Source of the DNA: Proteobacteria bacterium UBA6503
Lineage (GTDB): Bacteria > Pseudomonadota > Alphaproteobacteria > UBA1280 > UBA6503
NCBI GenBank assembly: GCA_002436405.1
Contig: DJLZ01000005.1
Coordinates: 248,001-312,000 of the forward strand
Direction of reading: 5' to 3'
Length of the DNA stretch: 64,000 nucleotides
Under the pieces are notes generated by a model. That model ran no database searches, had not been told where the DNA came from, and saw only the letters and a list, made by a program, of their open reading frames with translations. This document shows positions 8,684 through 16,933 of this stretch, in pieces. The position numbers and the translations under genes were made by a program. Each line of letters opens with the position of its first letter. Positions within the stretch are counted from its first letter, which is position 1.

Positions 8684-10033
8684 TTAAAACAGATGTTCAA
8701 CAAGCTGGCTTAGGCGCTTAATCGGCACAACCTTTAGGCCATCAACTTTTGGCGGTGTGATGCCTGCTGGAATAATCGCCACTTTAAAGCCAAGTTTTTT
8801 AGCTTCTTTAAGGCGAATGTCCATCTGGCCAACGCTACGTACTTCACCTGTAAGGCCAAGCTCACCCATGACTACACGGTCAGCGGGGATGGGCTTATTT
8901 AGAAGTGACGATACCATGGCCGACGCCATTGCAAGGTCAGCGGCAGGTTCGGTTACTTTTAGGCCGCCTGCAATATTCAAGAAAATATCATGGTTTGAAA
9001 ATGTAAAGCCTGCATGCTTATCTAGCACGGCTGAAAGCATTGCCAAACGGCCGCCATCAACACCAAGTGTTGTACGGCGGGGCTGGGCAAGGTTAGTTGC
9101 TGAAACCAAGGCCTGTACTTCCATCAGCATAGGGCGTGTGCCTTCCATCGCGGTGATAACGGCGCTGCCTGCAGCTTCAAGCGAGCGTTCATCCAAGAAC
9201 ATGGCCGATGGGTTTGGTACATCTCGTAGGCCTTTATCGCCCATATCAAAAACGCCAATTTCGTTGGTGGCACCAAAACGGTTTTTGAAGGTGCGCAGAA
9301 TACGGAAAGGCTGACCACGATCACCTTCAAAATACATGACAGTATCAACCATGTGTTCAAGCACACGTGGGCCAGCAATTTGGCCTTCTTTAGTCACGTG
9401 GCCAACAAATACAATGCAGGTACCTGCACGTTTAGCGGCGCCAATAATTTCGTTGGCAGCAAGGCGAACTTGGCTAACGGTACCGGGGGCAGATTCGGTC
9501 TTGTCTGAGAACACTGTTTGAATAGAGTCAATCACGGCAAAGCCAGCTTTATGGTCGGCAATAGTGGCCAGAATAGTTTCTAGGTGGCCCGTCGTGGCAA
9601 TGTGCACGTTTGCTTTTTCAAGCCCAAGGCGGCGGCCACGCATTTGAATTTGAGAGGCTGATTCCTCACCGCTAAAGTAAAGCACAGGTGTTTTTTGGCT
9701 TAAGTGTGCGGCGGTTTGTAGTAGCAATGTTGATTTACCAATACCAGGGTCACCACCAATAAGGATAGCTGAGCCTGGTACCATACCACCACCAAGAACG
9801 CGGTTAAATTCAGCGCTTTGGGTCAGGTGACGAGGGGCATCTTCAGGGGCGCCATCAAGCGATACAAGCTGTGCAGCTTTACCGCCTGAAACACGGCCGC
9901 TCATCGGGCTTGCCGCTACAGGAATTTCTTCGACAATACTGTTCCAAGCATCGCAGCTTTCGCAATGCCCTTGCCAGCGCGGATAGCTAGCACCACAGTC
10001 GTTACAGGTATATTTAATCTTAGGTTTCGCCAT
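8684..10033 (-). CDS. radA: DNA repair protein RadA
   Basis: A 449-residue protein with the RadA/Sms domain order: zinc ribbon with Cys 10, 13, 24 and 27 (CNDCG...CESC), RecA-like ATPase with Walker A GDPGIGKST near 94-102, the diagnostic KNRFG motif at 250-254, and a Lon-like C-terminal domain. RadA is a DnaB-type helicase acting in branch migration and processing of recombination intermediates. The start at 10033 (MAKPKIKYTC) matches the family; no clear Shine-Dalgarno site is seen, and an in-frame ATG three codons upstream (10042) is equally possible. A longer extension to 10108 would run into the terminator of gene D. Confidence 0.95.
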   Translation of the reverse strand: MAKPKIKYTCNDCGASYPRWQGHCESCDAWNSIVEEIPVAASPMSGRVSGGKAAQLVSLDGAPEDAPRHLTQSAEFNRVLGGGMVPGSAILIGGDPGIGKSTLLLQTAAHLSQKTPVLYFSGEESASQIQMRGRRLGLEKANVHIATTGHLETILATIADHKAGFAVIDSIQTVFSDKTESAPGTVSQVRLAANEIIGAAKRAGTCIVFVGHVTKEGQIAGPRVLEHMVDTVMYFEGDRGQPFRILRTFKNRFGATNEIGVFDMGDKGLRDVPNPSAMFLDERSLEAAGSAVITAMEGTRPMLMEVQALVSATNLAQPRRTTLGVDGGRLAMLSAVLDKHAGFTFSNHDIFLNIAGGLKVTEPAADLAMASAMVSSLLNKPIPADRVVMGELGLTGEVRSVGQMDIRLKEAKKLGFKVAIIPAGITPPKVDGLKVVPIKRLSQLVEHLF

Positions 10034-10071
10034 AATGGCCATAGTATGCCATGAGTAGGGGGTGAATGCAC

Positions 10072-10105
10072 AAAAAAACAACCGCCCCCAAAAGGGGACG
10101 GTTGT
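10072..10105 (-). terminator. Terminator of gene D
   Basis: On the minus strand the stem ACAACCGTCCCC / GGGGGCGGTTGT with a TTTT loop is followed by a run of seven T. It lies 12 nt after the stop of gene D and insulates it from radA. Confidence 0.9.
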
Positions 10106-10116
10106 CATTTTCGTTA

Positions 10117-10671
10117 TTAGCGTCTCCAGCCACGCACAGAGTTGCGCGGATAGAACGTCCAGTAGCCTGCACGGGTTTGGATACCCACCAGACGAACGGT
10201 CGTCGACTCGCCACGATAATCGAGGTGCGGTCCATGCATTTCCATGAAGACCGAAATCTCGACGATTTCTTGACGGGCCGTACGGCTACGGCTTTCGATG
10301 CGAACGTTAACGTTCACGTCATAGCGACCGACGGCCGTGATGTAGTTCTTGTAACGGCCGTTTTGGGCAGCACGTACACCAGGAACGATCAGCGAGTCGG
10401 CAAGCCATTCGCCTTCTTCACCATATTCTGCCGCAGTGGGCAGGATGTGGGTCCGAATGACGGAGCTGCTGTTGTGAATGAAGCGGCGCTCGGCCCAATC
10501 AGCAGAACCGGGTTGCGGCGTACGATAGCGATGGTAATGGCCCGAGGAGCCAGTACGGATATCGACGTCGATCAGACCATCCAGAGGATTGGCCTGAGCC
10601 GGCATTGCAGTGAGCGTAAACGCAGCGAAAACAACGGCAAAGCCGCTGAAGATACGAGTAATGAAACGCAT
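10117..10671 (-). CDS. Orphan gene D, hypothetical secreted protein
   Basis: A 184-residue protein with a clear Sec signal peptide: positive N-terminus, hydrophobic core and AMPAQA before the predicted cleavage near residue 27. The mature part is rich in Arg and aromatic residues and ends in SVRGWRR; I recognise no domain. It has its own promoter (TTGCAA-N17-TATATA), a pyrimidine leader, a perfect AGGAGG 5 nt before the ATG, and its own terminator. Codon use (CTG, ATC, TCG, GTC, CCG) differs from dnaB and radA. It interrupts the usual dnaB-(alr)-radA order, which suggests insertion of a single-gene cassette. Confidence 0.82.
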   Translation of the reverse strand: MRFITRIFSGFAVVFAAFTLTAMPAQANPLDGLIDVDIRTGSSGHYHRYRTPQPGSADWAERRFIHNSSSVIRTHILPTAAEYGEEGEWLADSLIVPGVRAAQNGRYKNYITAVGRYDVNVNVRIESRSRTARQEIVEISVFMEMHGPHLDYRGESTTVRLVGIQTRAGYWTFYPRNSVRGWRR

Positions 10672-10676
10672 ATGCG

Positions 10677-10710
10677 CCTCCTGTGTAAAAGGAAAAAAGG
10701 GAATGAAGAA
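10677..10710 (-). promoter_or_regulatory. Pyrimidine leader and AGGAGG of gene D
   Basis: Read on the minus strand, a C/T-rich stretch (complement of 10687-10710) leads to AGGAGG (complement of 10677-10682). The same arrangement is seen before genes A, B and C. Confidence 0.6.
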
Positions 10711-10726
10711 ACGAAGTTTCTAGATT

Positions 10727-10755
10727 TATATAACCACGTATATAAAGAATTGCAA
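10727..10755 (-). promoter_or_regulatory. Sigma-70 type promoter of gene D
   Basis: TTGCAA (10750-10755) and TATATA (10727-10732) separated by 17 nt. The expected transcript start near 10720 coincides with a small perfect inverted repeat AGAAAC / GTTTCT (10707-10721) with a 3-nt loop, which would form a hairpin at the very 5' end of the mRNA. Confidence 0.65.
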
Positions 10756-10807
10756 GGGGTTACAGCATATTAGTTGTATCAAAAACATCAGGAATAAAAG
10801 GCTAGGA

Positions 10808-12262
10808 TTAGTAGCTTGCTTGGGTGTAATCGCGGAAGCTTGTGGTCTCACCATGAAAGACAAGCTTCAGCTGACCTGTTGAACCTTTACGGTTCTTCGA
10901 GAATAGAAGCTCTGACAGGTTGCGGATTTCATCAAGGGCAGCCATCTGCTCAGGGGTGGCATCGGCACCGAATTCACGCTCTTTATAGTAAGCTTCACGG
11001 TATAGGAACATTACAATATCAGCGTCCTGCTCAATAGAGCCTGACTCACGAAGGTCAGAAAGTTGAGGGCGCTTGTTCTCACGGCTTTCAACACTACGTG
11101 AAAGCTGTGAAAGGGCAATAACCGGAACTTCAAGCTCACGGGCAATAGCTTTAAGACCTTGAGAAATTTCAGAAATCTCGTTCACACGGCTATCGTTCGC
11201 ACGGACTGAACCACGCATTAGCTGCAAGTAATCGACAATAATCATGCCGATGTTTTCTTGGCGCTTTAGACGACGCGCACGGGCACGCACTTGGTTAACT
11301 GAAAGCTGCGGCGTATCATCAATAAAAATCTTCATCGCTGAAAGTTCATCAGCGGCAGCAGCAATACGGGTAAATTCATCAGGCTTAACGTCACCACGGG
11401 CCATGGTACCACTTGAGACACCAGCCGCTGATGACAGCATACGTGCCGCTAGCTGCTCGGTTGACATTTCAAGCGAGAAGAAAGCCACACCGGCGCCGCC
11501 TGGGCGCTCTTCATGTAGGGCTTTTGCTGCATTGTACATTAGGTTTAGGGCCAGCGCTGTTTTACCCATACTTGGGCGCGCTGCCAAAATCACAAGGTCA
11601 GACTTCTGGAAACCGCCCAGAAGGTTGTCAACATCACTTAGGCCAGCTGTTACACCCGTCAGGAAGCTATCTTGCTTTTTAGCAAGTTCCATTTGCTCAA
11701 TCACGTTAACCAGTGGTGATTTTAGGCTTTGGAAGCCTTTGTCGCTCTTGCCAGTTTCAGCCAGCTTAAAGAGGCGGCTTTCTGTTTGGCCTACAATATC
11801 GATAGGTGAGGTATCAGCGTCGCTTTCAAAAGCGTCGTTCACCATTTCGGTACCGATGCTAATAAGCTCACGCGATAGGAAGTGGTTGTAAATAATGTCG
11901 GCGTAGGTACGCACGTTAATAATGGTTGTGGCGTTTTCGTTTAGTTCTTCAAGGAACTTACGACCACCAATTTCGTGGAACCATTCGTCAGAGCCGAAGT
12001 AGTTGGTTAGTGAAACAGGGTCTGCCACTTGGTCACGATCAAGCAGGCGCGCTAAAGCGCCAAATACTTTGCCGTGGGCACCAACGTAAAAATGTTCGGG
12101 GAGGAGGTCGCCGTCAATGTCGGCGTATAGTTTGTTGTTAAGTAGCAGGGCCCCTAAAAGCGCGCGCTCCGCATCTTGCGAGTGAGGCGCAGAGCGGCTG
12201 TTCTCTCCTTTATGAAGAGCAACAACCGCGTCTTTTTGTGATGCGCTTTTAGAGTCTGCCAT
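10808..12262 (-). CDS. dnaB: Replicative DNA helicase DnaB
   Basis: A 484-residue protein with an N-terminal DnaB domain (PHSQDAERALLGALLL, residues 26-41) that binds primase, and a RecA-like motor domain with Walker A AARPSMGKT (227-235), Walker B IIVDYLQLM and the RESGSIEQDAD stretch near the C-terminus. It unwinds the replication fork as a hexamer. It follows rplI after 14 nt in the usual rpsF-rpsR-rplI-dnaB order. No terminator of its own was found before gene D. Confidence 0.97.
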   Translation of the reverse strand: MADSKSASQKDAVVALHKGENSRSAPHSQDAERALLGALLLNNKLYADIDGDLLPEHFYVGAHGKVFGALARLLDRDQVADPVSLTNYFGSDEWFHEIGGRKFLEELNENATTIINVRTYADIIYNHFLSRELISIGTEMVNDAFESDADTSPIDIVGQTESRLFKLAETGKSDKGFQSLKSPLVNVIEQMELAKKQDSFLTGVTAGLSDVDNLLGGFQKSDLVILAARPSMGKTALALNLMYNAAKALHEERPGGAGVAFFSLEMSTEQLAARMLSSAAGVSSGTMARGDVKPDEFTRIAAAADELSAMKIFIDDTPQLSVNQVRARARRLKRQENIGMIIVDYLQLMRGSVRANDSRVNEISEISQGLKAIARELEVPVIALSQLSRSVESRENKRPQLSDLRESGSIEQDADIVMFLYREAYYKEREFGADATPEQMAALDEIRNLSELLFSKNRKGSTGQLKLVFHGETTSFRDYTQASY

Positions 12263-12276
12263 TAACAGAGTACCTG

Positions 12277-12726
12277 TTACAGAACTTGACGTGTAACGTG
12301 TACAGGAACCTTAACGGTTACTTCTGGGTGAAGTACAACGTCAGCTTCAAATTCGCCAATAGTTTTGATTGGCTCGGCTAGTTGAACTGAACCTTTTGGT
12401 ACATCGTGGCCCATTTCAACGATAGCTTTTTGTAGGTCGCCTGGCTTAACTGAACCGTAAAGCTGGCCAACTTCAGAAGCTTGGCGCTCAACTTTAAGGC
12501 TAATGCTCTCAAGAGTTTTAGCCATTTTCTGAGCGTCGTCGCGACGTGATTTGTTTTCAGCTTCTAGTTCTTTGCGGCGGTCTTCAAACTCAGCCAAGTT
12601 TGCTTTAGTTGCAGGTAGGGCCTTGCCTTGAGGTAGCAAGAAGTTACGGGCAAAACCACCTTTAACGGTGACAATGTCCCCCATTTGACCGAGGTTAGGA
12701 ACGCGTTCCAGTAGGATAATTTCCAT
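12277..12726 (-). CDS. rplI: Ribosomal protein bL9
   Basis: A 149-residue protein starting MEIILLERV, with the GQMGDIVTVKGGFARNFLLP segment of the N-terminal rRNA-binding domain, a long connecting helix and a C-terminal domain, as in bL9 of the large ribosomal subunit. GGAG 8 nt before the ATG at 12726 fixes the start; a TTG at 12738 lies inside that ribosome-binding region. Length is normal for the family. Confidence 0.97.
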   Translation of the reverse strand: MEIILLERVPNLGQMGDIVTVKGGFARNFLLPQGKALPATKANLAEFEDRRKELEAENKSRRDDAQKMAKTLESISLKVERQASEVGQLYGSVKPGDLQKAIVEMGHDVPKGSVQLAEPIKTIGEFEADVVLHPEVTVKVPVHVTRQVL

Positions 12727-12749
12727 TGTCGTCTCCAATATATTTAGTT

Positions 12750-13778
12750 TTAATTTTCTGTTTCATTACTGCTGTTCTGAGCACGGTTTTTAATTAAAAC
12801 CCATGCGTTGTTACCAGCCCCAAGCGTTAAGAAAATAATGCATAGCGGAATTGGCATAAACAACAGCCCTAAAAACAAACCTAGGTATACACTAATTAGG
12901 CCTGCTTTGACCAGCCTTTTCAGTAGAATTCTGTGCAGAGTTGATAGCCCTTGAAGGAATAGGGGTAAACCAAATGCAACAATAGGCGGAATAAACGCAA
13001 ATTTCATTGATTCAGGCATCCCTGCGAATATGAGGTAGCCAAAGAATATTAAAGACCCAACAAAGAAAGCCAAAAACTGATGTGGGAAGTATAAATTAGC
13101 TAATTGAGGCATTGGGTGGTCTGTCAAATGGAAGCGACGAGCAACCCATTGGGCTAAGTATAGGTTAGCCAGATGGCAAGTTGTAAAGAAAAACACAACT
13201 AGGCCAGCAATATTCAAAGTGGCATTTTTTGCAACAACTTCAGGAAAAGCCAGAGGCGTATTTTTCACTTCAGGATAGGCGGCAATGAATTCAGCTCGAA
13301 TTTCTTTAGCGAGCTGAAGGGTTTCAGTAAAAACTGTTGCATATAGTGAGTCGCCAAAAATCTGATGCGAGAAGGCGAGCACCGTATAAAATACAATGAT
13401 GCTATAGAACGTAAGCGAGATGACGGGCACTTCCGCCGGAACGAACAAATCAGGCTCGCCATCTTCATCATAACCTAGGGGCTGCGTGTAAATAGTACCT
13501 GCAAACATAACAGGCAGCGCTGCCAAGCCCATAAAAGCAGCAAGTATTAACCACAAAGGCGTGTTGAGCACACCGCCCAGACTAAGGGCTGTTAAAGCAA
13601 TGCCTGCACCTGCAAGGGCAAGCCATATCTCACGCGGTGGTAATATAAATAGAATTAGAAAAAGAGGCAGGGTGCTAAGAGGGAAAAAGAATTGCCCTGC
13701 CATTAGGCTAATAAAGATACTAGAAAAACAAAGCGCAGCAGCGACGCCGGCGATTACCGTTAGTCCACTGCTGCGCAT
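12750..13778 (-). CDS. DUF2232 family integral membrane protein
   Basis: A 342-residue protein with about eight predicted membrane helices and a charged C-terminus. Position between rpsR and rplI is where alphaproteobacteria carry a DUF2232 (YybS-like) membrane protein of unknown function, and the sequence pattern fits. A hydrophilic loop near residues 100-115 (DEDGEPD) and another near 155-180 separate the helix groups. It is read with the ribosomal protein genes; the gap to rpsR is 22 nt. Confidence 0.75.
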   Translation of the reverse strand: MRSSGLTVIAGVAAALCFSSIFISLMAGQFFFPLSTLPLFLILFILPPREIWLALAGAGIALTALSLGGVLNTPLWLILAAFMGLAALPVMFAGTIYTQPLGYDEDGEPDLFVPAEVPVISLTFYSIIVFYTVLAFSHQIFGDSLYATVFTETLQLAKEIRAEFIAAYPEVKNTPLAFPEVVAKNATLNIAGLVVFFFTTCHLANLYLAQWVARRFHLTDHPMPQLANLYFPHQFLAFFVGSLIFFGYLIFAGMPESMKFAFIPPIVAFGLPLFLQGLSTLHRILLKRLVKAGLISVYLGLFLGLLFMPIPLCIIFLTLGAGNNAWVLIKNRAQNSSNETEN

Positions 13779-13800
13779 TTGTTTAAGCCTTTACAGCTAA

Positions 13801-14136
13801 TTAGCGGCTTGAGTATGGCAATAGAGCCAAAATACGAGCACGCTTGATAGCTTGAGCTAGTTTACGCTGTTTCTTAGCGCTCACGCCAGTAACGTGGCGT
13901 GGGATAATTTTACCGTACTCTGAGATGTAACGGCCTAGAAGACGTGTGTCTTTGTAGTCGATTGTTGGTGCGTTCTCACCGCTGAAAGGGCAAGCCTTAC
14001 GACGTTGGAAGAATGGGCGACCAAACAGCTTAGGCTGCTTACGACCACGATCGTTTGATGAGTCTTCTGAGCCTAGCTCAGGAGTTTTAATAGTTACTGA
14101 CTTAGGTGCAGTAGTTTTTGCTGTAGCTTCAGTCAT
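13801..14136 (-). CDS. rpsR: Ribosomal protein bS18 with N-terminal extension
   Basis: A 111-residue protein. The C-terminal part from about residue 40 (RRKACPFSG, DYKDTRLLGRYISEYGKI, QRKLAQAIKRAR) is a normal bS18, a small-subunit protein that pairs with bS6. About 35 extra N-terminal residues, rich in Thr, Lys and Asp, have no counterpart in the 75-residue E. coli protein; the first ATG has a good GAGCTG-type region before it, so the extension seems real. It lies 11 nt after rpsF. Confidence 0.96.
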   Translation of the reverse strand: MTEATAKTTAPKSVTIKTPELGSEDSSNDRGRKQPKLFGRPFFQRRKACPFSGENAPTIDYKDTRLLGRYISEYGKIIPRHVTGVSAKKQRKLAQAIKRARILALLPYSSR

Positions 14137-14147
14137 GATTCAGCTCC

Positions 14148-14510
14148 TTATGCGTCTGCTTTAGGGCGTGATGGTTTGCGCTCGTTTTGAGCCATCATCG
14201 CTGTAGGTTCTTTAGTTACTTCGTCAGCACGGATAGTCAGGAAGCGGATAACGTCGTCTGACTGCTGCATTAGAGTTTCCATCTTGTCGATGATACCTGT
14301 TGAAGCGTCAGCTTCGTAACCGAAGTGGATGTAATGACCTTTACGGTGCTTGTTCAAGCGGTAAGCTAGAGTGCGTAGGCCCCAGTTTTCGGTTTTAATC
14401 ATTTTGCCTTTGCTCTCGGTGATAAGAGCTGAGAATTTTTCGCCAACTGATTCAGCTTGTTGAGCTGTTAGGTCAGGACGAACAATAAAAGTAGTTTCGT
14501 AAAATGCCAT
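14148..14510 (-). CDS. rpsF: Ribosomal protein bS6
   Basis: A 120-residue protein starting MAFYETTFIVRPDL, with the WGLRTLAYRLNKHRKGHY segment of bS6. It belongs to the small subunit and binds bS18, encoded next. AGGAGT precedes the ATG. It is the first gene of the minus-strand operon rpsF-rpsR-DUF2232-rplI-dnaB. Confidence 0.97.
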   Translation of the reverse strand: MAFYETTFIVRPDLTAQQAESVGEKFSALITESKGKMIKTENWGLRTLAYRLNKHRKGHYIHFGYEADASTGIIDKMETLMQQSDDVIRFLTIRADEVTKEPTAMMAQNERKPSRPKADA

Positions 14511-14619
14511 TTTAAATGACTCCTATTCCTTTTGGTTAATCTCAAATGCCGCACCATTGCAGGCATTTAAGGGTCGCCAATTCATACAAATGCATAAACT
14601 AGCAAGGTTCTGTTTGGGG

Positions 14620-14648
14620 AACATAAGCCCAATAGTGCCCCATTGCAA
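14620..14648 (-). promoter_or_regulatory. Promoter of the rpsF operon
   Basis: On the minus strand TTGCAA (14643-14648) and TATGTT (14620-14625) are 17 nt apart, about 110 nt before rpsF. The 267-nt region 14511-14777 holds this promoter and must also hold one for fabD; I see no other gene in it. Confidence 0.55.
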
Positions 14649-14777
14649 GTGTTTTTTGCCAATATTCACCCGCTAAAGGTTGACTTTTTGACCTTAAATA
14701 CTGATAAATAACCTCCAAGAGGCAAAGTACATATATAGCCTCACAGATTTAAGACAACAAAAAAGGCCTAAAACCTT

Positions 14778-15722
14778 ATGATTTCAGCAAAAACTTCACT
14801 TGTTTTCCCGGGGCAGGGTGCCCAAAAAATTGGCATGGGCGCAGACTTTGCCCAGCATAGTGCCGCACGTGCTTTATTTGAAGAAGCCGATGACGTTCTG
14901 CAGTTCAACCTTTCAAAACTGATGTTTGACGGCGAACAAGATACCCTAAACCTGACCGAAAACACTCAGCCGGCTTTGCTACTTGCTGGTGTAGCCGCTC
15001 TTAAAGTGCTTGAAGACGAAGCTGAAAAAACAGTGCCTGAGCTTTGCGCCGCCGTTGCTGGCCATTCACTTGGTGAATACACAGCGCTTGTTGCGGCAGG
15101 TGTTCTTAGTTTTGCGGACGGTATTCGCTTGGTACGCCTACGTGGCCAAGCTATGCAAAAGGCTGTGCCTGTAGGTAAAGGTAAGATGGCGGCAAGCCTA
15201 GGTTTGGATAACGCCCAAGTGGCTGATGTTGCAAAACAATGCGGCGTATTTGTTGCTAACGATAACTCAAACGGTCAAGTGGTGCTATCAGGTGAGACTG
15301 AGAAGATTGACGCTGCATGCGTTGCTTTAAAAGAAGCAGGTGCTCGCCGTGCTGTTGTGTTGCCAGTATCAGCACCCTTCCACTGCCCACTTATGGCCCC
15401 AGCTGCTGACGTTATGGCTGAAGCTTTTGAAGGCACAACCTTTAACAAGCCAGTAGTCCCTGTTGTAGCAAACGTTACAGCAGCTTACGTTAACGAAGGT
15501 GACGCTTTTAAACAGCTGCTGACCGAGCAAGTAACGGGCGGTGTACGCTGGCGTGAAAGCATGGTAGCCATGGCTGAAAATGATATTACGCAACTGATTG
15601 AACTGGGCTGCGGCAACGTACTGTCTGGCCTAGCATCACGCTGCGACGAGCGCTTGGCTGCAAGCCCAATGCGCACGGTTGAAGATATTAAAAACTTTCT
15701 TGCGGCAAGCAAAGCCGCTTAA
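14778..15722 (+). CDS. fabD: Malonyl-CoA:ACP transacylase FabD
   Basis: A 314-residue protein starting with the FPGQGAQ motif (residues 10-16) and carrying the active-site GHSLGEY, with a conserved His in the later APFHCPLM segment. It transfers malonyl groups from CoA to acyl carrier protein, the entry step of fatty acid synthesis. It heads the run fabD-fabG-acpP-fabF-mltG-gmk on the plus strand. The start leaves little room for a Shine-Dalgarno site; AAAAGG lies about 10 nt upstream. Confidence 0.96.
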   Translation: MISAKTSLVFPGQGAQKIGMGADFAQHSAARALFEEADDVLQFNLSKLMFDGEQDTLNLTENTQPALLLAGVAALKVLEDEAEKTVPELCAAVAGHSLGEYTALVAAGVLSFADGIRLVRLRGQAMQKAVPVGKGKMAASLGLDNAQVADVAKQCGVFVANDNSNGQVVLSGETEKIDAACVALKEAGARRAVVLPVSAPFHCPLMAPAADVMAEAFEGTTFNKPVVPVVANVTAAYVNEGDAFKQLLTEQVTGGVRWRESMVAMAENDITQLIELGCGNVLSGLASRCDERLAASPMRTVEDIKNFLAASKAA

Positions 15723-15744
15723 CCTTATATAAGGATATAGACTT

Positions 15745-16482
15745 ATGACATTCGGATCTCTTGAAGGCAAAAAAGCACTGGTAACAGGTGGTAACCGTGG
15801 CATTGGTAAAGTGATTGCCCAAGGCCTTAAAGACGCAGGCGCTGACGTTATTATTTGCGGCAGTAACGAAATTTCACTTAAAGAAGCGGCCCTAGAACTT
15901 GGTGTTCAGTGGGAACGTGCTGATTTTTCAGATATTGAAAACGTAAAAGAAATGGCAGGCCGTATTCTTAAAGATAACCCAGAGGGTATCGACGTGTTGG
16001 TGAATAACGCCGGTATCTCAGACGATGGTTTGTTTGTGCGCCAAAAGCACGAAAGCCTATCCAAGGTAATGACCATTAACTTTGAAAGTGCTGTTGAACT
16101 ATCACGTGCCCTTGTGCCAGCAATGATGAAAAAGCGCACAGGCCGCATTATTAACATTACATCGATTATTGGCCATATTGGTAACTCAGGCCAAACAAGC
16201 TATGCTGCTTCAAAAGCGGGGATGCTTGGCTTCACCAAGTCACTGGCAAAAGAGATTGCCCGCCGTGGTATTACAGTAAACGCTGTAGCTCCGGGCTTCA
16301 TTGAAACCGAGATGACACAAAAACTACCTGAAAAGGTTGTTGATGAGTACAAAGCCTCAATCCCGCTCAGCAGCTTTGGTAAGCCTGAAGATGTTGCTTC
16401 TGCTGTGCGCTTCTTGGCGTCAAACGATGCGGGTTATATTACTGGCGCTACTATTCATGTGAATGGCGGCTTGTACGTATAA
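15745..16482 (+). CDS. fabG: 3-oxoacyl-ACP reductase FabG
   Basis: A 245-residue short-chain dehydrogenase with the NADP-binding glycine motif GGNRGIGK (residues 16-23), the NNAG motif, and the catalytic Ser, Tyr and Lys (SYAASKAG). It ends IHVNGGLYV, typical of FabG. It reduces 3-oxoacyl-ACP in each elongation round. AAGGAT precedes the ATG, 22 nt after fabD. Confidence 0.96.
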   Translation: MTFGSLEGKKALVTGGNRGIGKVIAQGLKDAGADVIICGSNEISLKEAALELGVQWERADFSDIENVKEMAGRILKDNPEGIDVLVNNAGISDDGLFVRQKHESLSKVMTINFESAVELSRALVPAMMKKRTGRIINITSIIGHIGNSGQTSYAASKAGMLGFTKSLAKEIARRGITVNAVAPGFIETEMTQKLPEKVVDEYKASIPLSSFGKPEDVASAVRFLASNDAGYITGATIHVNGGLYV

Positions 16483-16593
16483 TATTTTGATTATTTTTAG
16501 GTTTGCCTTTGGGGCATGATGTGCTAAACCATTAGGCTTACTTACTAATAAAGTAAAACGAATTTAATAAACCAAACTAAAAGGGTGAAAACC

Positions 16594-16833
16594 ATGAGCG
16601 ATATCGCCTCACGCGTTAAAAAAATTGTTGTAGAGCAACTAGGTGTAGAAGAGTCAAAAGTTACTGAGAACGCTAGCTTCATTGACGACCTAGGCGCAGA
16701 CTCACTAGACACAGTAGAGCTAGTAATGGCTCTAGAAGAAGAGTTTGGTATTGAAATCCCTGACGAAGACGCTGAGAAAATCTCAAACGTTAACCAGGCG
16801 ATTGAGTACGTAAAAACTAACCAAGCTGCATAA
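16594..16833 (+). CDS. acpP: Acyl carrier protein
   Basis: A 79-residue acidic protein with the phosphopantetheine site GADSLD, modified Ser at residue 37. It carries the growing acyl chain. The start chosen is the ATG at 16594, preceded by AAAGGG at a normal distance; a GTG at 16585 is inside that site. A terminator follows, so acpP can be expressed at a higher level than fabF. Confidence 0.97.
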   Translation: MSDIASRVKKIVVEQLGVEESKVTENASFIDDLGADSLDTVELVMALEEEFGIEIPDEDAEKISNVNQAIEYVKTNQAA

Positions 16834-16856
16834 GTAGCCTGGGCTTACAAGTTTAA

Positions 16857-16890
16857 GCGGTGTTTGAGCCAGCCTCAACACCGCTTTTGT
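16857..16890 (+). terminator. Terminator or attenuator after acpP
   Basis: Stem GCGGTGTTTGAG / CTCAACACCGC (one bulged base) with loop CCAGC, followed by TTTTGT. It sits between acpP and fabF and probably reduces read-through. Confidence 0.65.
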
Positions 16891-16933
16891 AGCATTTAAT
16901 AAGGCCAATATTAATAAAGAATAAGGTGTCCAC

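Noticed and set aside
10066..10773. Plus-strand open frame across gene D
   Set aside because: It runs through the gene D terminator and promoter and has no start signal; the minus strand shows a signal peptide and AGGAGG.
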